NCBI GenBank assembly: GCA_900542185.1
Contig: UQMZ01000044.1
Coordinates: forward strand, 1 to 30,432
From: an uncultured Bacteroidales bacterium
GTDB taxonomy: Bacteria > Bacteroidota > Bacteroidia > Bacteroidales > Muribaculaceae
Length of the DNA: 30,432 nt
Direction: 5' to 3'
This document shows positions 15,276 through 23,350 of the stretch, piece after piece (position 1 is the stretch's first letter; each line of letters opens with the position of its first letter). The position numbers and the translations under genes were made by a program. Under the pieces are notes generated by a model. The model made no database searches. It was given only the letters and a program-made list of their open reading frames with translations, and had not been told where the DNA came from.

Positions 15276-16058
15276 ATGAATAAGATAGAGATAAACCGCC
15301 TGACCACGGGCTATCCGGGCCGGCGCGGTTTCATAGAGATAGAAAAGGACCTCACCGCCACATTGCGTGGCGGTGAGTTTACTTGTTTATTGGGACCTAA
15401 CGGGGCAGGCAAGACCACGTTGCTGCGTACTCTCTCGGGTTTTCTGCCTCCCTTGTCGGGAACCATCATGATAGATGGCCGCGAGCTTCGCAGTTACAGT
15501 CATGCCGAGCTGGCCAGGAAGATAGGCGTAGTGCTTACGGAGCGTCCCGACGTCACCTCGATGACCGTGGAACAGCTTGTGGCCCTGGGCCGCAGTCCCT
15601 ACACAGGCTTCTGGGGCCGTTTGACAGGCAAGGACGAGAAGGTGGTGGAACGCAGCATGGAACTTGCCCATGTACAGGGGATGCGCGGTAGGCTGGTCAG
15701 CACGCTCAGCGACGGCGAGCGTCAGAAGGTGATGATTGCCAAGGCACTGGCGCAGGAAACGCCTGTGATATTCCTGGACGAACCCACGGCATTCCTGGAC
15801 TTCCGGAGCAAGGTAGATACCATGCAGCTGCTCAAGAAGCTGGCCCGTCAGGAAGGTAAGATAATATTCCAGTCCACCCACGATGTCAACATGGCGCTGC
15901 AGCTGGCCGACCGGATATGGCTGGTGGACAAAAATATAGGCGTGTCCATAGGCACGCCTTCCGAACTGGCCGAAAACGGCGAGTTAGTCAGGTTCTTTTC
16001 CGGTGATGGAATCCGTTTCAATCCCGATACCGGCGTCTTTGACCTTGTGATAGGGTGA
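15276..16058 (+). CDS. Iron-siderophore/B12-type ABC transporter ATPase
   Basis: This 260-residue ATPase belongs to the FecE/BtuD/HmuV group. Walker A GPNGAGKTT is at 40-48, the signature LSDGERQ at 144-150, Walker B VIFLDEP at 164-170 and the switch histidine is in STHDVN. The family energises import of ferric siderophores, heme or cobalamin. No permease or binding-protein gene is in the window; the immediate partner is an outer-membrane barrel gene with one base between the stop and this ATG. The last 75 bp overlap, tail to tail, the small lipoprotein gene on the other strand. Confidence 0.9.
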   Translation: MNKIEINRLTTGYPGRRGFIEIEKDLTATLRGGEFTCLLGPNGAGKTTLLRTLSGFLPPLSGTIMIDGRELRSYSHAELARKIGVVLTERPDVTSMTVEQLVALGRSPYTGFWGRLTGKDEKVVERSMELAHVQGMRGRLVSTLSDGERQKVMIAKALAQETPVIFLDEPTAFLDFRSKVDTMQLLKKLARQEGKIIFQSTHDVNMALQLADRIWLVDKNIGVSIGTPSELAENGELVRFFSGDGIRFNPDTGVFDLVIG

Positions 16059-16418
16059 GAGACTGTGCAATACCGAGTCGCGCAGCTCCACGATGCGCAG
16101 CGTGACATTAGTCAATGCCTCGTCGTGGCTTTCGTTTGCATACAGAAAGACATCGGCGGGGTATTTATAATTCAGCTTGGTCATGCGGTCGTCAAAGTCG
16201 TGCATCAGCCTCAGCACGGTAGCCGAGTCCTTTGCCAGCTTCACCGAGTCACGATAAGTGCAGGCCAGGTCGATGCTTTCCTGCATCAGCTGTCGGGCTG
16301 CCGCCGCATTGTTGTCATTGCTTTTCTGTACGCATCCTGCCATCAATGCCGGAAGCACAGCAATCCATAACAGATGTCTCATTCCCGACAGGTGCTTCGT
16401 TTCCATCAGTCGTTTCAT
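15984..16418 (-). CDS. Small lipoprotein overlapping uvrA and the ABC gene
   Basis: I start at the ATG at 16418, whose first bases overlap the uvrA stop as ATGA, giving 144 residues. A second ATG at 16382 directly precedes the signal peptide (MRHLLWIAVLPALMAGC) and is also possible. After the lipobox Cys the mature part is helical and charged (residues about 35-120), with no recognised domain. The 3' end runs 75 bp into the convergent ABC ATPase gene. Bacteroidetes have several short helical lipoproteins of this kind with unknown roles. The coding signal is moderate: the signal peptide is convincing, the C-terminal 25 residues less so. Confidence 0.7.
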   Translation of the reverse strand: MKRLMETKHLSGMRHLLWIAVLPALMAGCVQKSNDNNAAAARQLMQESIDLACTYRDSVKLAKDSATVLRLMHDFDDRMTKLNYKYPADVFLYANESHDEALTNVTLRIVELRDSVLHSLSPYHKVKDAGIGIETDSITGKEPD

Positions 16419-19213
16419 TTCGCTAACTTTGGTTTGAGGTATTGACCGGTGTAGCTTTCCTTGCATTCAGCTATCTGTTCGGGAGTGCCTGTAGCCATGA
16501 CGTTGCCGCCAGCCTCGCCACCTTCCGGACCTATGTCTATCACCCAGTCGGCGCATTTCACCACGTCCATGTTGTGCTCGATGATGATGACGGTGTTGCC
16601 TTTGTCCACAAGTCGGTTCAGTGACTTCATCAGCACCGAGATGTCGTTGAAGTGCAGTCCGGTGGTCGGCTCGTCGAAGATGAAGATGGTGCCCTGCTGT
16701 TTTTCCTGTGCTATGAACCATGCCAGTTTGACGCGCTGGTTTTCGCCGCCGGACAGGGTGGACGATGACTGACCCAACTTTATGTAGCCGAGACCGACGT
16801 CCTGAAGCGGTTTCAGGCGCTTCACTATACGTTTCTCGTCCGTGCCGTTCACCTCCGAGAAGAACTCGATGGCCTGGTTCACGGTCATGTCCAGCACGTC
16901 GTGGATGTTCTTTCCGCGATATTCCACGTCCAGCACCTCCTGTTTGAAACGCTTGCCGTGACAGCAGTCGCATTCCACTTTGATGTCGGCCATGAACTGC
17001 ATGGGGATGGTGATGGTGCCTTCGCCCTGGCATTCCTCGCAACGGCCGCCGTCGGTGTTGAACGAGAAATAGGCGGGAGTGTAGCCCATCTGTTTCGCCA
17101 ACTGCTGTTCGCTGAACAGCTTGCGGATTTCGTCGTATGCCTTCAGGTAAGTGGCCGGATTGCTGCGCGACGAGGTACCGATGGGATTCTGGTCCACGAA
17201 CTCGATGCCGGTCACATCCCGGATGTCGCCGGTTATGGCGCGGTGTGTACCCGGAGAGTCACCGGCCTCGCCGAGTGCCCGGAGTACACCCTTGTACAGA
17301 ATCTCGTGGACGAGTGTCGACTTGCCGCTACCGCTTACGCCAGTCACTACGGTCATCACGTTCAGCGGGAACGTCACGTCTATGTCCTTCAGGTTGTTTT
17401 CGGACGCTCCTTCCACCTTGACGTTCTTTTTCCACTGGCGTCTGTGATCGGGAACCGGTATGGTGCGGTTGCCCTGCAGGAAGTCGATGGTGTACGAGCC
17501 TGATTTATTCTTATTTTTGAGAGATTTCTTCAGGTCGCCCTGGAATATGACCTTGCCGCCAAGGCGTCCGGCGTCGGGGCCTATGTCCACGATTTCGTCG
17601 GCGGCCAGCATGATGTCCTCGTCATGCTCCACCACAATCACGGTGTTGCCTATCTGCTGCAGGTTTCTCAGCACCTGTATCAGTTTATGGGTGTCGCGCG
17701 AGTGCAGTCCGATGGATGGCTCGTCAAGAATGTAGAGCGAACCTACAAGCGAGCTGCCTAACGATGCCGCCAAGTTGATACGCTGGCTTTCGCCGCCCGA
17801 CAGCGAGTTGGAGAGACGGTCGAGTGTGAGGTATCCCAATCCTACGTCCAACAGGAACTGCAAACGCTGTTTTATTTCCACCAACAGGCGCTTGCCCACG
17901 GCCTGGTCGGTCTCCGACAGGGTGAGTGCGTCGAACCAGGGTTTGAGGTCCGACACAGGCATGCGTACTAGTTCGGTAATGGACTTGCCGCCGATCTTGA
18001 CATATTCGGCATCGGGACGCAGTCGCGAACCGTTGCAGTCGGGACAGGTGGTCTTGCCGCGATAGCGAGCCTTGAGCACGCGGTACTGAATGCGGTCCTG
18101 GTTCTTGTCCAGCCACCTGAAGAATCCGTCGATTCCTTCCCACATACTGTTGCCGTGCCATAGAAAGTCCTTCTGCGCATCGGTCAGGTCCTTGTAGGGT
18201 ACGTGCACCGGGAAGTTGTAGCGCGGTGCAAGATGGATGAACTGTTTCTTCCATTCCGACATCTTGTCGCCGCTCCAGCACCGCACGCAATTCTGATATA
18301 CCGACAGGGTCTTGTCGGGAATCACCAGGTCCTCGCTTATGCCCATCACTTTGCCGAATCCCTCGCACGTGGGACACGCGCCGTAGGGATTGTTGAAGTT
18401 GAACATCAGGTCAGACGGTTCGCGGAATTCCATGCCGTCGGCCACGAACTGGCGCGAGAAGGAGTGCTGATGCACACCGTCCTTGCCCCACAGCTTGATT
18501 ACAGCCTTATGGCCCCCTTCGAACCAGGCGGTCTCCAGCGAGTCGGTGAAGCGCGATATCTCGTCCTTGTCCGACGATACGGACAGACGGTCTATCAGAA
18601 GCTTGTAATCGTCCGGATGCAGTTTGTCGGCCTGCTCCAACAGGTCGGTTATGTCAAGAAATTCGCCGTCCTTTTCAAGACGGGTATACCCTTCTTTCAG
18701 GTAAATGTCGAGCTGCTGTGCGAACGTACGTCCCACCGGCACGTTGATGTCGGCCATTACAGCCATGCGTGTTCCTTCGGGATAGGAGAGGGCGGTCCTG
18801 ACTATGTCCTCGATGGTATGCTTGCGCACCTCCGTGCCCGAGACGGGGGAGTAGGTGTGTCCTATGCGGGCGAAAAGCATACGCAGGTAATCGTAGATTT
18901 CTGTCGCGGTGCCGACGGTGGAACGCGGGTTGCGGGTGTTTACCTTCTGTTCGATGGCTATGGCCGGCGGCAGACCCTTGATGTAGTCGCATTCCGGCTT
19001 CGACATGCGGCCTAAGAACTGGCGCGCGTACGATGACAGGCTCTCCACATAGCGGCGTTGGCCCTCGGCATAGAGCGTGTCGAACGCCAGCGACGACTTG
19101 CCGCTGCCGCTCACGCCGGTCATCACTATGAATTTTCCTAACGGAAGCTCAAGGTCTATGTTCTTCAGATTGTTGACCCTGGCCCCTTTTATGCTGATTT
19201 TCTTATTTTCCAT
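16415..19213 (-). CDS. uvrA: Excinuclease ABC subunit A
   Basis: This 932-residue protein is the DNA-damage sensor of nucleotide excision repair; it dimerises, loads UvrB and leaves. Two ABC modules are present: Walker A GVSGSGKSS at 33-41 and a second GVSGSGKST ending near 633, with two LSGGESQR/LSGGENQR signatures. The zinc-binding pairs CPTCEG, CPDCNG and, at about 725-752, CEECQG with CDCCHG are intact. The SSYARQFLGRM and KVNTRNPRSTVGT segments belong to the UvrA1 type, and the length is normal (about 940). A lipoprotein gene follows with a 4-bp overlap. I found no perfect -7 box in the upstream gap (19214-19289). Confidence 0.97.
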   Translation of the reverse strand: MENKKISIKGARVNNLKNIDLELPLGKFIVMTGVSGSGKSSLAFDTLYAEGQRRYVESLSSYARQFLGRMSKPECDYIKGLPPAIAIEQKVNTRNPRSTVGTATEIYDYLRMLFARIGHTYSPVSGTEVRKHTIEDIVRTALSYPEGTRMAVMADINVPVGRTFAQQLDIYLKEGYTRLEKDGEFLDITDLLEQADKLHPDDYKLLIDRLSVSSDKDEISRFTDSLETAWFEGGHKAVIKLWGKDGVHQHSFSRQFVADGMEFREPSDLMFNFNNPYGACPTCEGFGKVMGISEDLVIPDKTLSVYQNCVRCWSGDKMSEWKKQFIHLAPRYNFPVHVPYKDLTDAQKDFLWHGNSMWEGIDGFFRWLDKNQDRIQYRVLKARYRGKTTCPDCNGSRLRPDAEYVKIGGKSITELVRMPVSDLKPWFDALTLSETDQAVGKRLLVEIKQRLQFLLDVGLGYLTLDRLSNSLSGGESQRINLAASLGSSLVGSLYILDEPSIGLHSRDTHKLIQVLRNLQQIGNTVIVVEHDEDIMLAADEIVDIGPDAGRLGGKVIFQGDLKKSLKNKNKSGSYTIDFLQGNRTIPVPDHRRQWKKNVKVEGASENNLKDIDVTFPLNVMTVVTGVSGSGKSTLVHEILYKGVLRALGEAGDSPGTHRAITGDIRDVTGIEFVDQNPIGTSSRSNPATYLKAYDEIRKLFSEQQLAKQMGYTPAYFSFNTDGGRCEECQGEGTITIPMQFMADIKVECDCCHGKRFKQEVLDVEYRGKNIHDVLDMTVNQAIEFFSEVNGTDEKRIVKRLKPLQDVGLGYIKLGQSSSTLSGGENQRVKLAWFIAQEKQQGTIFIFDEPTTGLHFNDISVLMKSLNRLVDKGNTVIIIEHNMDVVKCADWVIDIGPEGGEAGGNVMATGTPEQIAECKESYTGQYLKPKLAK

Positions 19214-19289
19214 TTGCTATCACAATGTATAACAAATTTGAGGCCAATAATATTGCAAATGACAAAGTCAGAAATTATCAAGACAACAA

Positions 19290-19308
19290 AAGGCGGGATT
19301 CCCGCCTT
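19290..19308. terminator. Hairpin at the end of the exported-enzyme operon
   Basis: AAGGCGGG (19290-19297) and CCCGCCTT (19301-19308) form an 8-bp stem with a 3-nt loop. On the minus strand it is followed by TTTGTTGTC. It lies 54 bp beyond the hydrolase stop and before the uvrA promoter region. Confidence 0.75.
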
Positions 19309-19362
19309 CTGTATCCGTATGGTCTATTTTGTTTTGTAATGCTCTGGTCGTATACACAGCTA

Positions 19363-20448
19363 TTATTTCCCGATGTATTCGTTGAAGAAATTCTCAATTG
19401 CGGCGAAGGGGATTATGTCTTTCTGATCGTAGAGGTCCGTGTGGCTTGCACCGGGAATGACCATGAACAGTTTGTTGTTCTCCTTGCCGGGGGTGACGGT
19501 CAGCTTCTTGTAGGCGTCGCTGCCGAAGTAGAAGGAGTGTGCTTTCTCTCCGTGAAGAATCATCACGGCATTCTCTATTTCTCCGGCGCGGCTCATCAGC
19601 GGAAAATTGATCCATGGAATAGGGGATGTGGCGTTGCGTCCGCCGTTGGAGTTAAGCGAGCGGGGATGGTAGCCGCGCGTGGTCTTGTAGTAGTCGTGAT
19701 AGTCGCGGAGGAACTTGGGCGCGTCGTCGGGCAACACGTCGGGAACGCCGCCGCCGAGCGCGGGAGTGCCGTTGATATAGTCCTCGGTGCGCTGAGCTGC
19801 TAATTTCTCACGCATGGCGTTGCGTGCCTCGGCACTGTCGTCGGCATCGAAGTAGCCGTTGGCGGTGACACGGCTCATATCATACATGGTGGATGCGAGT
19901 GTAGCCTTGATGCGCGGATCGGATGCCGCAGCGTTTATAGCCAGTCCGCCCCAGCCGCAGATACCTATGATGCCCACTTTCTGCGGGTCGACATCAGGAT
20001 TGGTAACAAGAAAATCCACTGCCGCGCTGAAATCCTCGGTATTGATGTCCGGAGAGGTCATGTAACGGGGAGTACCGCCGCTTTCGCCTGTAAAGGAGGG
20101 GTCGAAGGCGATGGTCAGGAAACCGCGCTCAGCCATTTCCTGTGCATAGAGTCCCGCCGCCTGCTCCTTGACTGCGCCGAAAGGTCCGCATACGGCGATT
20201 GCCGGAAGTTTGCCGGCAGCCCCTTTGGGTTTATACATGTCGGCGGCAAGCGTGATGCCGTAGCGGTTGACGAATGTCACCTTACAGTGGTCAACTTTGT
20301 CACTCTTGGGAAATGTCTTGTCCCATTCCTTGGTCAGAGTCAGATTTTCCATATTGTTTCTGTTTTCCTTAGGATTGGAGGCGTAGAGGTCTGTAATTCC
20401 TGCTGAGAGTATCAACAGACCCACTGCCAGCAATTGTTTAATATTCAT
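19363..20448 (-). CDS. Exported alpha/beta hydrolase with a Cys nucleophile elbow
   Basis: This 361-residue protein has a signal peptide (IKQLLAVGLLILSAGITDLYA). The fold is alpha/beta hydrolase of the YcjY/dienelactone-hydrolase-like kind. The nucleophile elbow reads GICGWGG (162-168) with Cys164 instead of Ser, and the likely catalytic His336 is in GASHTDLY. The acid position after strand 7 reads HGEKAHS rather than a plain Asp, as I recall from related Bacteroidetes proteins. The substrate is unknown; dienelactone hydrolases use a Cys, and esterase or thioesterase activity is possible. It is last in a three-gene minus-strand operon, 18 bp after the aldo/keto reductase gene. Confidence 0.85.
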   Translation of the reverse strand: MNIKQLLAVGLLILSAGITDLYASNPKENRNNMENLTLTKEWDKTFPKSDKVDHCKVTFVNRYGITLAADMYKPKGAAGKLPAIAVCGPFGAVKEQAAGLYAQEMAERGFLTIAFDPSFTGESGGTPRYMTSPDINTEDFSAAVDFLVTNPDVDPQKVGIIGICGWGGLAINAAASDPRIKATLASTMYDMSRVTANGYFDADDSAEARNAMREKLAAQRTEDYINGTPALGGGVPDVLPDDAPKFLRDYHDYYKTTRGYHPRSLNSNGGRNATSPIPWINFPLMSRAGEIENAVMILHGEKAHSFYFGSDAYKKLTVTPGKENNKLFMVIPGASHTDLYDQKDIIPFAAIENFFNEYIGK

Positions 20449-20466
20449 ATTAATTAAATTACGATT

Positions 20467-21438
20467 TCAATACCAGTCATGTTTCTCACGGCGTTCAAGG
20501 GCGTCGATGCGACTTATTTCCTCAGGAGTCAGCTCAAAGTCAAAGATCGAGATGTTCTCTTTCTGGTGATCAGGATTGCTTGAACCGGGGATTACCACCA
20601 CGCCGTTCTGAAGGTCCCATCGGAGGATGGTCTGCACCAGCGATTTTCCATGTTTGCGGGCAATATCCATGATTACCGGCTCTTTCATCAGCTCAGAGTT
20701 GAAGCCGCGGCCTCCGAGCGGATACCAGGCCTCGACCACTATTCCGTTATCATGCAGATATTCTATCACTGCCTTGTCCTGATAATAAGGGTGAATCTCG
20801 TTCTGGTCAAGCACAGGCTTGATGCTTACTTTCGGCAGAAACTCCGTCATCTCCTTGATGTAATAGTTGGAAACGCCGAGGGAGCGGATTTTGCCCTCCT
20901 TTACATAACGCTCCATAGTACTGTAGGCTTCCACATCATGTGAGCCGGGGTGATGGAGAAGCATCAGGTCGATGTAGCCTATGTCGAGCTTGCGGAGGCA
21001 TTTCTCAATATTCTTCTCGGCATAGGCAAACTCGTTGGGATAGAGTTTTGTGGTCACGAACACATCCTCGCGTTTAATGAGCCCTTCTTCTATCGCCTGA
21101 CGTATCGCCTGTCCTACTTCCTCCTCATTGCCGTAGAAACTTGCTGTGTCAAACTTACGGTATCCGAGTCTGATTGCTGATAATATTGCGTTCACACATT
21201 TGTCGCCGTGAAGACTATAGGTGCCGAGACCTACAATCGGCATATCATATCCGCTGCTGAGTTTGATAACGGGAGGATTTCCGTTTTTCCCTTGTGAGAG
21301 GTCAAACCGGCCTTTTTCACTCAATACAGGCTGAGCCGGATCCTGTTCCCCCTTTTCGATATGGTCATCATCGGAATGGTTACAGGCACATGCTGTCATT
21401 GTCATGATTAAGGATATTATGAGATTTATGATTTTCAT
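20467..21438 (-). CDS. Aldo/keto reductase lipoprotein
   Basis: This 323-residue protein begins with a lipoprotein signal (ending MTAC, Cys17), a linker of about 40 residues, and then an AKR TIM-barrel from about residue 55. The catalytic tetrad is complete: Asp97 and Tyr102 (FDTASFYGNE), Lys131 (VTTKL) and His162 (LLHHPG). The LGVSNY and PGSSNPDH segments for cofactor binding are present. AKRs reduce aldehydes and ketones with NADPH, normally in the cytoplasm, so a lipid-anchored exported form is unusual because free NADPH is not expected in the periplasm. A second Cys (Cys19) follows the anchor Cys. It is the middle gene of the operon. Confidence 0.9.
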   Translation of the reverse strand: MKIINLIISLIMTMTACACNHSDDDHIEKGEQDPAQPVLSEKGRFDLSQGKNGNPPVIKLSSGYDMPIVGLGTYSLHGDKCVNAILSAIRLGYRKFDTASFYGNEEEVGQAIRQAIEEGLIKREDVFVTTKLYPNEFAYAEKNIEKCLRKLDIGYIDLMLLHHPGSHDVEAYSTMERYVKEGKIRSLGVSNYYIKEMTEFLPKVSIKPVLDQNEIHPYYQDKAVIEYLHDNGIVVEAWYPLGGRGFNSELMKEPVIMDIARKHGKSLVQTILRWDLQNGVVVIPGSSNPDHQKENISIFDFELTPEEISRIDALERREKHDWY

Positions 21439-21451
21439 ATCAGGTGTGGCG

Positions 21452-22216
21452 TTATCTGATTAAGTATTTCTTGCCATTTTGAATGTTGAATCCTTTTTCC
21501 GGCTTTGAACTGAGACGGCGTCCTGTCAAATCGTATATGGGGCTGTCATCCTGTTGGTCCACAGTTGTAATTTCGATCATTCTCGAATAATGCCTGTCTC
21601 TGACGGGACGAATGGAAAAACCGCTGTAACGTATCGCCGGATTATGGTTGAGTCCTTCGGCTCCGATATATAGACGATGCGCCCTTTGTTTATGAAGCGC
21701 CGGATCCGCGCCGAGTGTCCCTGTCCAATAGTAGCCTACTGTCCCGGCATAGCGGACTGACTCGCCGTTTCTCGCGCCTCCCGCCGGAAGAAATATTTTG
21801 TTGCCGTTCTTCCCGGTGAACTCATAGCCGTTTACCCCGTTGAGGTTAGTCCACTTACGCTGACAGACTGTAAGTTCTTCAAGTTCTTCAAGTGTTGGGA
21901 GACGCCAGCCATTTCCGAGTCTGACATGAACTATATCAAGTTCAGAGCCACTGATTTCAGAAGGAGGTTCCGGCCCTCCATACAAATCCGATACCCAGTT
22001 CCGAGACTTGTCAAGAACATCCATGGTTGTTTCCAGGCCGGTCGGATCTGCCCAGCCGTAGTAGCCGCCAAAATCCTCCGGCGCGGAGGCATCAAGATTT
22101 CTCGCGGCCCATTCTACGCTCAATCCCAAGTCTATGGCTTCGGGTGCTTGCGAATATGTAGCTGTCGCAAATGACAACAATACAGTCAATGCGACATATA
22201 TTTTACTTTGCCTCAT
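21452..22216 (-). CDS. Secreted FISUMP/DUF1566-type protein with C-terminal sorting-like tail
   Basis: This 254-residue protein has a signal peptide ending ATYSQ. The body follows the Bacteroidetes FISUMP/DUF1566 pattern: EAIDLGLSVEWAARNL, YYGWADPTG, GNGWRLPTLEELEEL, FLPAGGARN and YYWTGT. This fold is related to sulfatase-modifying-factor-like and lectin-like domains and is often surface-exposed. The last 30 residues (YDLTGRRLSSKPEKGFNI, then GKKYLIR) resemble the C-terminal tails seen on many Prevotella and Muribaculaceae secreted proteins, similar to type IX sorting domains. It is first in the operon, with a -7 box 29 bp upstream. The function is unknown. Confidence 0.85.
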   Translation of the reverse strand: MRQSKIYVALTVLLSFATATYSQAPEAIDLGLSVEWAARNLDASAPEDFGGYYGWADPTGLETTMDVLDKSRNWVSDLYGGPEPPSEISGSELDIVHVRLGNGWRLPTLEELEELTVCQRKWTNLNGVNGYEFTGKNGNKIFLPAGGARNGESVRYAGTVGYYWTGTLGADPALHKQRAHRLYIGAEGLNHNPAIRYSGFSIRPVRDRHYSRMIEITTVDQQDDSPIYDLTGRRLSSKPEKGFNIQNGKKYLIR

Positions 22217-22244
22217 AGTTTTGTTGCTTTATATCTTCCCGTTG

Positions 22245-22252
22245 CAAAATTA
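22245..22252 (-). promoter_or_regulatory. -7 box of the three-gene exported-enzyme operon
   Basis: TAATTTTG on the minus strand, 29 bp before the FISUMP start. The upstream -33 region falls inside the AraC gene's terminator hairpin and has no TTTG, so an activator (perhaps the adjacent AraC protein) may be needed; that is inference. Confidence 0.55.
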
Positions 22253-22261
22253 CACAAAGAA

Positions 22262-22285
22262 CCTCACAGCGGCATTGCTGTGAGG
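22262..22285 (-). terminator. Terminator of the AraC gene
   Basis: Nine-base arms (CCTCACAGC at 22262-22270, GCTGTGAGG at 22277-22285) have a 6-nt loop and lie 36 bp past the AraC stop. On the minus strand TTCTTTG follows. Confidence 0.7.
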
Positions 22286-22320
22286 CTCAATTTTAGTTTC
22301 TTAGAGGTTCAGTCGCGCTT

Positions 22321-23166
22321 TTATGCCATTAAGGCCGACGGTGCGATGCCGAATTCCTTCTTGAAGGCGGTGGAGAAATGGGAGGGGTTGCGGAAGCCGA
22401 CTTCGGCATAGACCTCAACGACCTTCTTCTTGTCGGTTTTCATAAGTTCATACGCTTTTTCAAGGCGCTTCTTGATAAGCCATTTCTCAGGAGTAAGGTC
22501 GCTGATTTTCTTGAAGTCACGTTTGAAGGTGGCGAGACTGCGTCCGGTATAGTGGGCGATTTCTTCTATACTCAGGTCGCAAGTGAAGTTGTCTTCCATA
22601 AAACCGAGGATGTCTATCTTCCACGGTTCGTTGAAATCGAACATCGTGGGCACGAACCGGTCGTCTATGGCCAACAGCGCCATCAGCCCCTCCTGCAGTT
22701 TCAGTTCCATGAAGTTATCCTTGGGCTTCACGTCCGGGTCGAAATACGGGGTCATGGAGGCGAACAGGCTGGCGAGTTCCACGGTCTTAGGCAACTTGAT
22801 TACTCCATCAGGCAATTTTTCGGTCTTGGCCTTGATCTTGTTGAGCGAAAGCTTGGTGTACATATCCCGAAGGAAATTGCGGGTGAACATCAGAAAGATG
22901 CCGCAATACCGTTCGCCCTGATAGGTCTTCTTATACATGGTGATATGGTGGTCGCGCGGGATAAACACACATTCACCTTTGCGCACGTGGATTTTTTCTG
23001 ATCCGTTGTCCAGTATCATCTCGCCCGAATACACATAATTGAGCGCATATTCACGCGAGCGGTGGATACAACCGCTCAGATCATCGTAAAAGAAGCTGTA
23101 AAACACATTGTTGTAATTGAATATCAGCTTCATCGGACCGAGATTCTCATCAGTATTTATTGCCAT
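22321..23166 (-). CDS. AraC-family transcriptional regulator
   Basis: This 281-residue regulator starts at the ATG at 23166; an upstream TTG adds only two residues. The N-terminal half is a cupin-like sensing domain (YALNYVYSGEMIL, KGECVFIPRDHH). The C-terminal DNA-binding domain has two helix-turn-helix motifs: LSIEEIAHYTGRSLATFKRDF and VVEVYAEVGFRNPSHFSTAF, the second being the highly conserved AraC signature. It lies between the exported-enzyme operon (same strand, downstream) and a divergent hydrolase gene, so either may be its target. The effector is unknown. A -7 box lies 20 bp upstream. Confidence 0.93.
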   Translation of the reverse strand: MAINTDENLGPMKLIFNYNNVFYSFFYDDLSGCIHRSREYALNYVYSGEMILDNGSEKIHVRKGECVFIPRDHHITMYKKTYQGERYCGIFLMFTRNFLRDMYTKLSLNKIKAKTEKLPDGVIKLPKTVELASLFASMTPYFDPDVKPKDNFMELKLQEGLMALLAIDDRFVPTMFDFNEPWKIDILGFMEDNFTCDLSIEEIAHYTGRSLATFKRDFKKISDLTPEKWLIKKRLEKAYELMKTDKKKVVEVYAEVGFRNPSHFSTAFKKEFGIAPSALMA

Positions 23167-23185
23167 GGTCAATCAGTTTAGATAG

Positions 23186-23216
23186 CAAAGTTAGCAATAA
23201 AACGGCATACTGCAAT
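23186..23216 (-). promoter_or_regulatory. Promoter of the AraC gene
   Basis: On the minus strand TAACTTTG (23186-23193) is preceded 19 bp upstream by ATTG (23213-23216), a near-consensus -33. The leader is about 15 nt. The rest of the divergent gap (23217-23350) shows no further clear element. Confidence 0.65.
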
Positions 23217-23350
23217 TTCCAAGAAGCTCAAATTGTATGTCCTACAGGCTCAGCCTTAGTAAAGGAACCCTCAACTTCTTTACCATAAACTAATAAATGG
23301 AAATGATCGTTACTTCATTAAGGAACAGAACGTAACAGATCAAAAATATT

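Noticed and set aside
14135..15307. Minus-strand open frame of 390 codons opposite the OMPP1-type gene
   Set aside because: No signal peptide or domain; it mirrors the coding pattern of the well-supported plus-strand gene.
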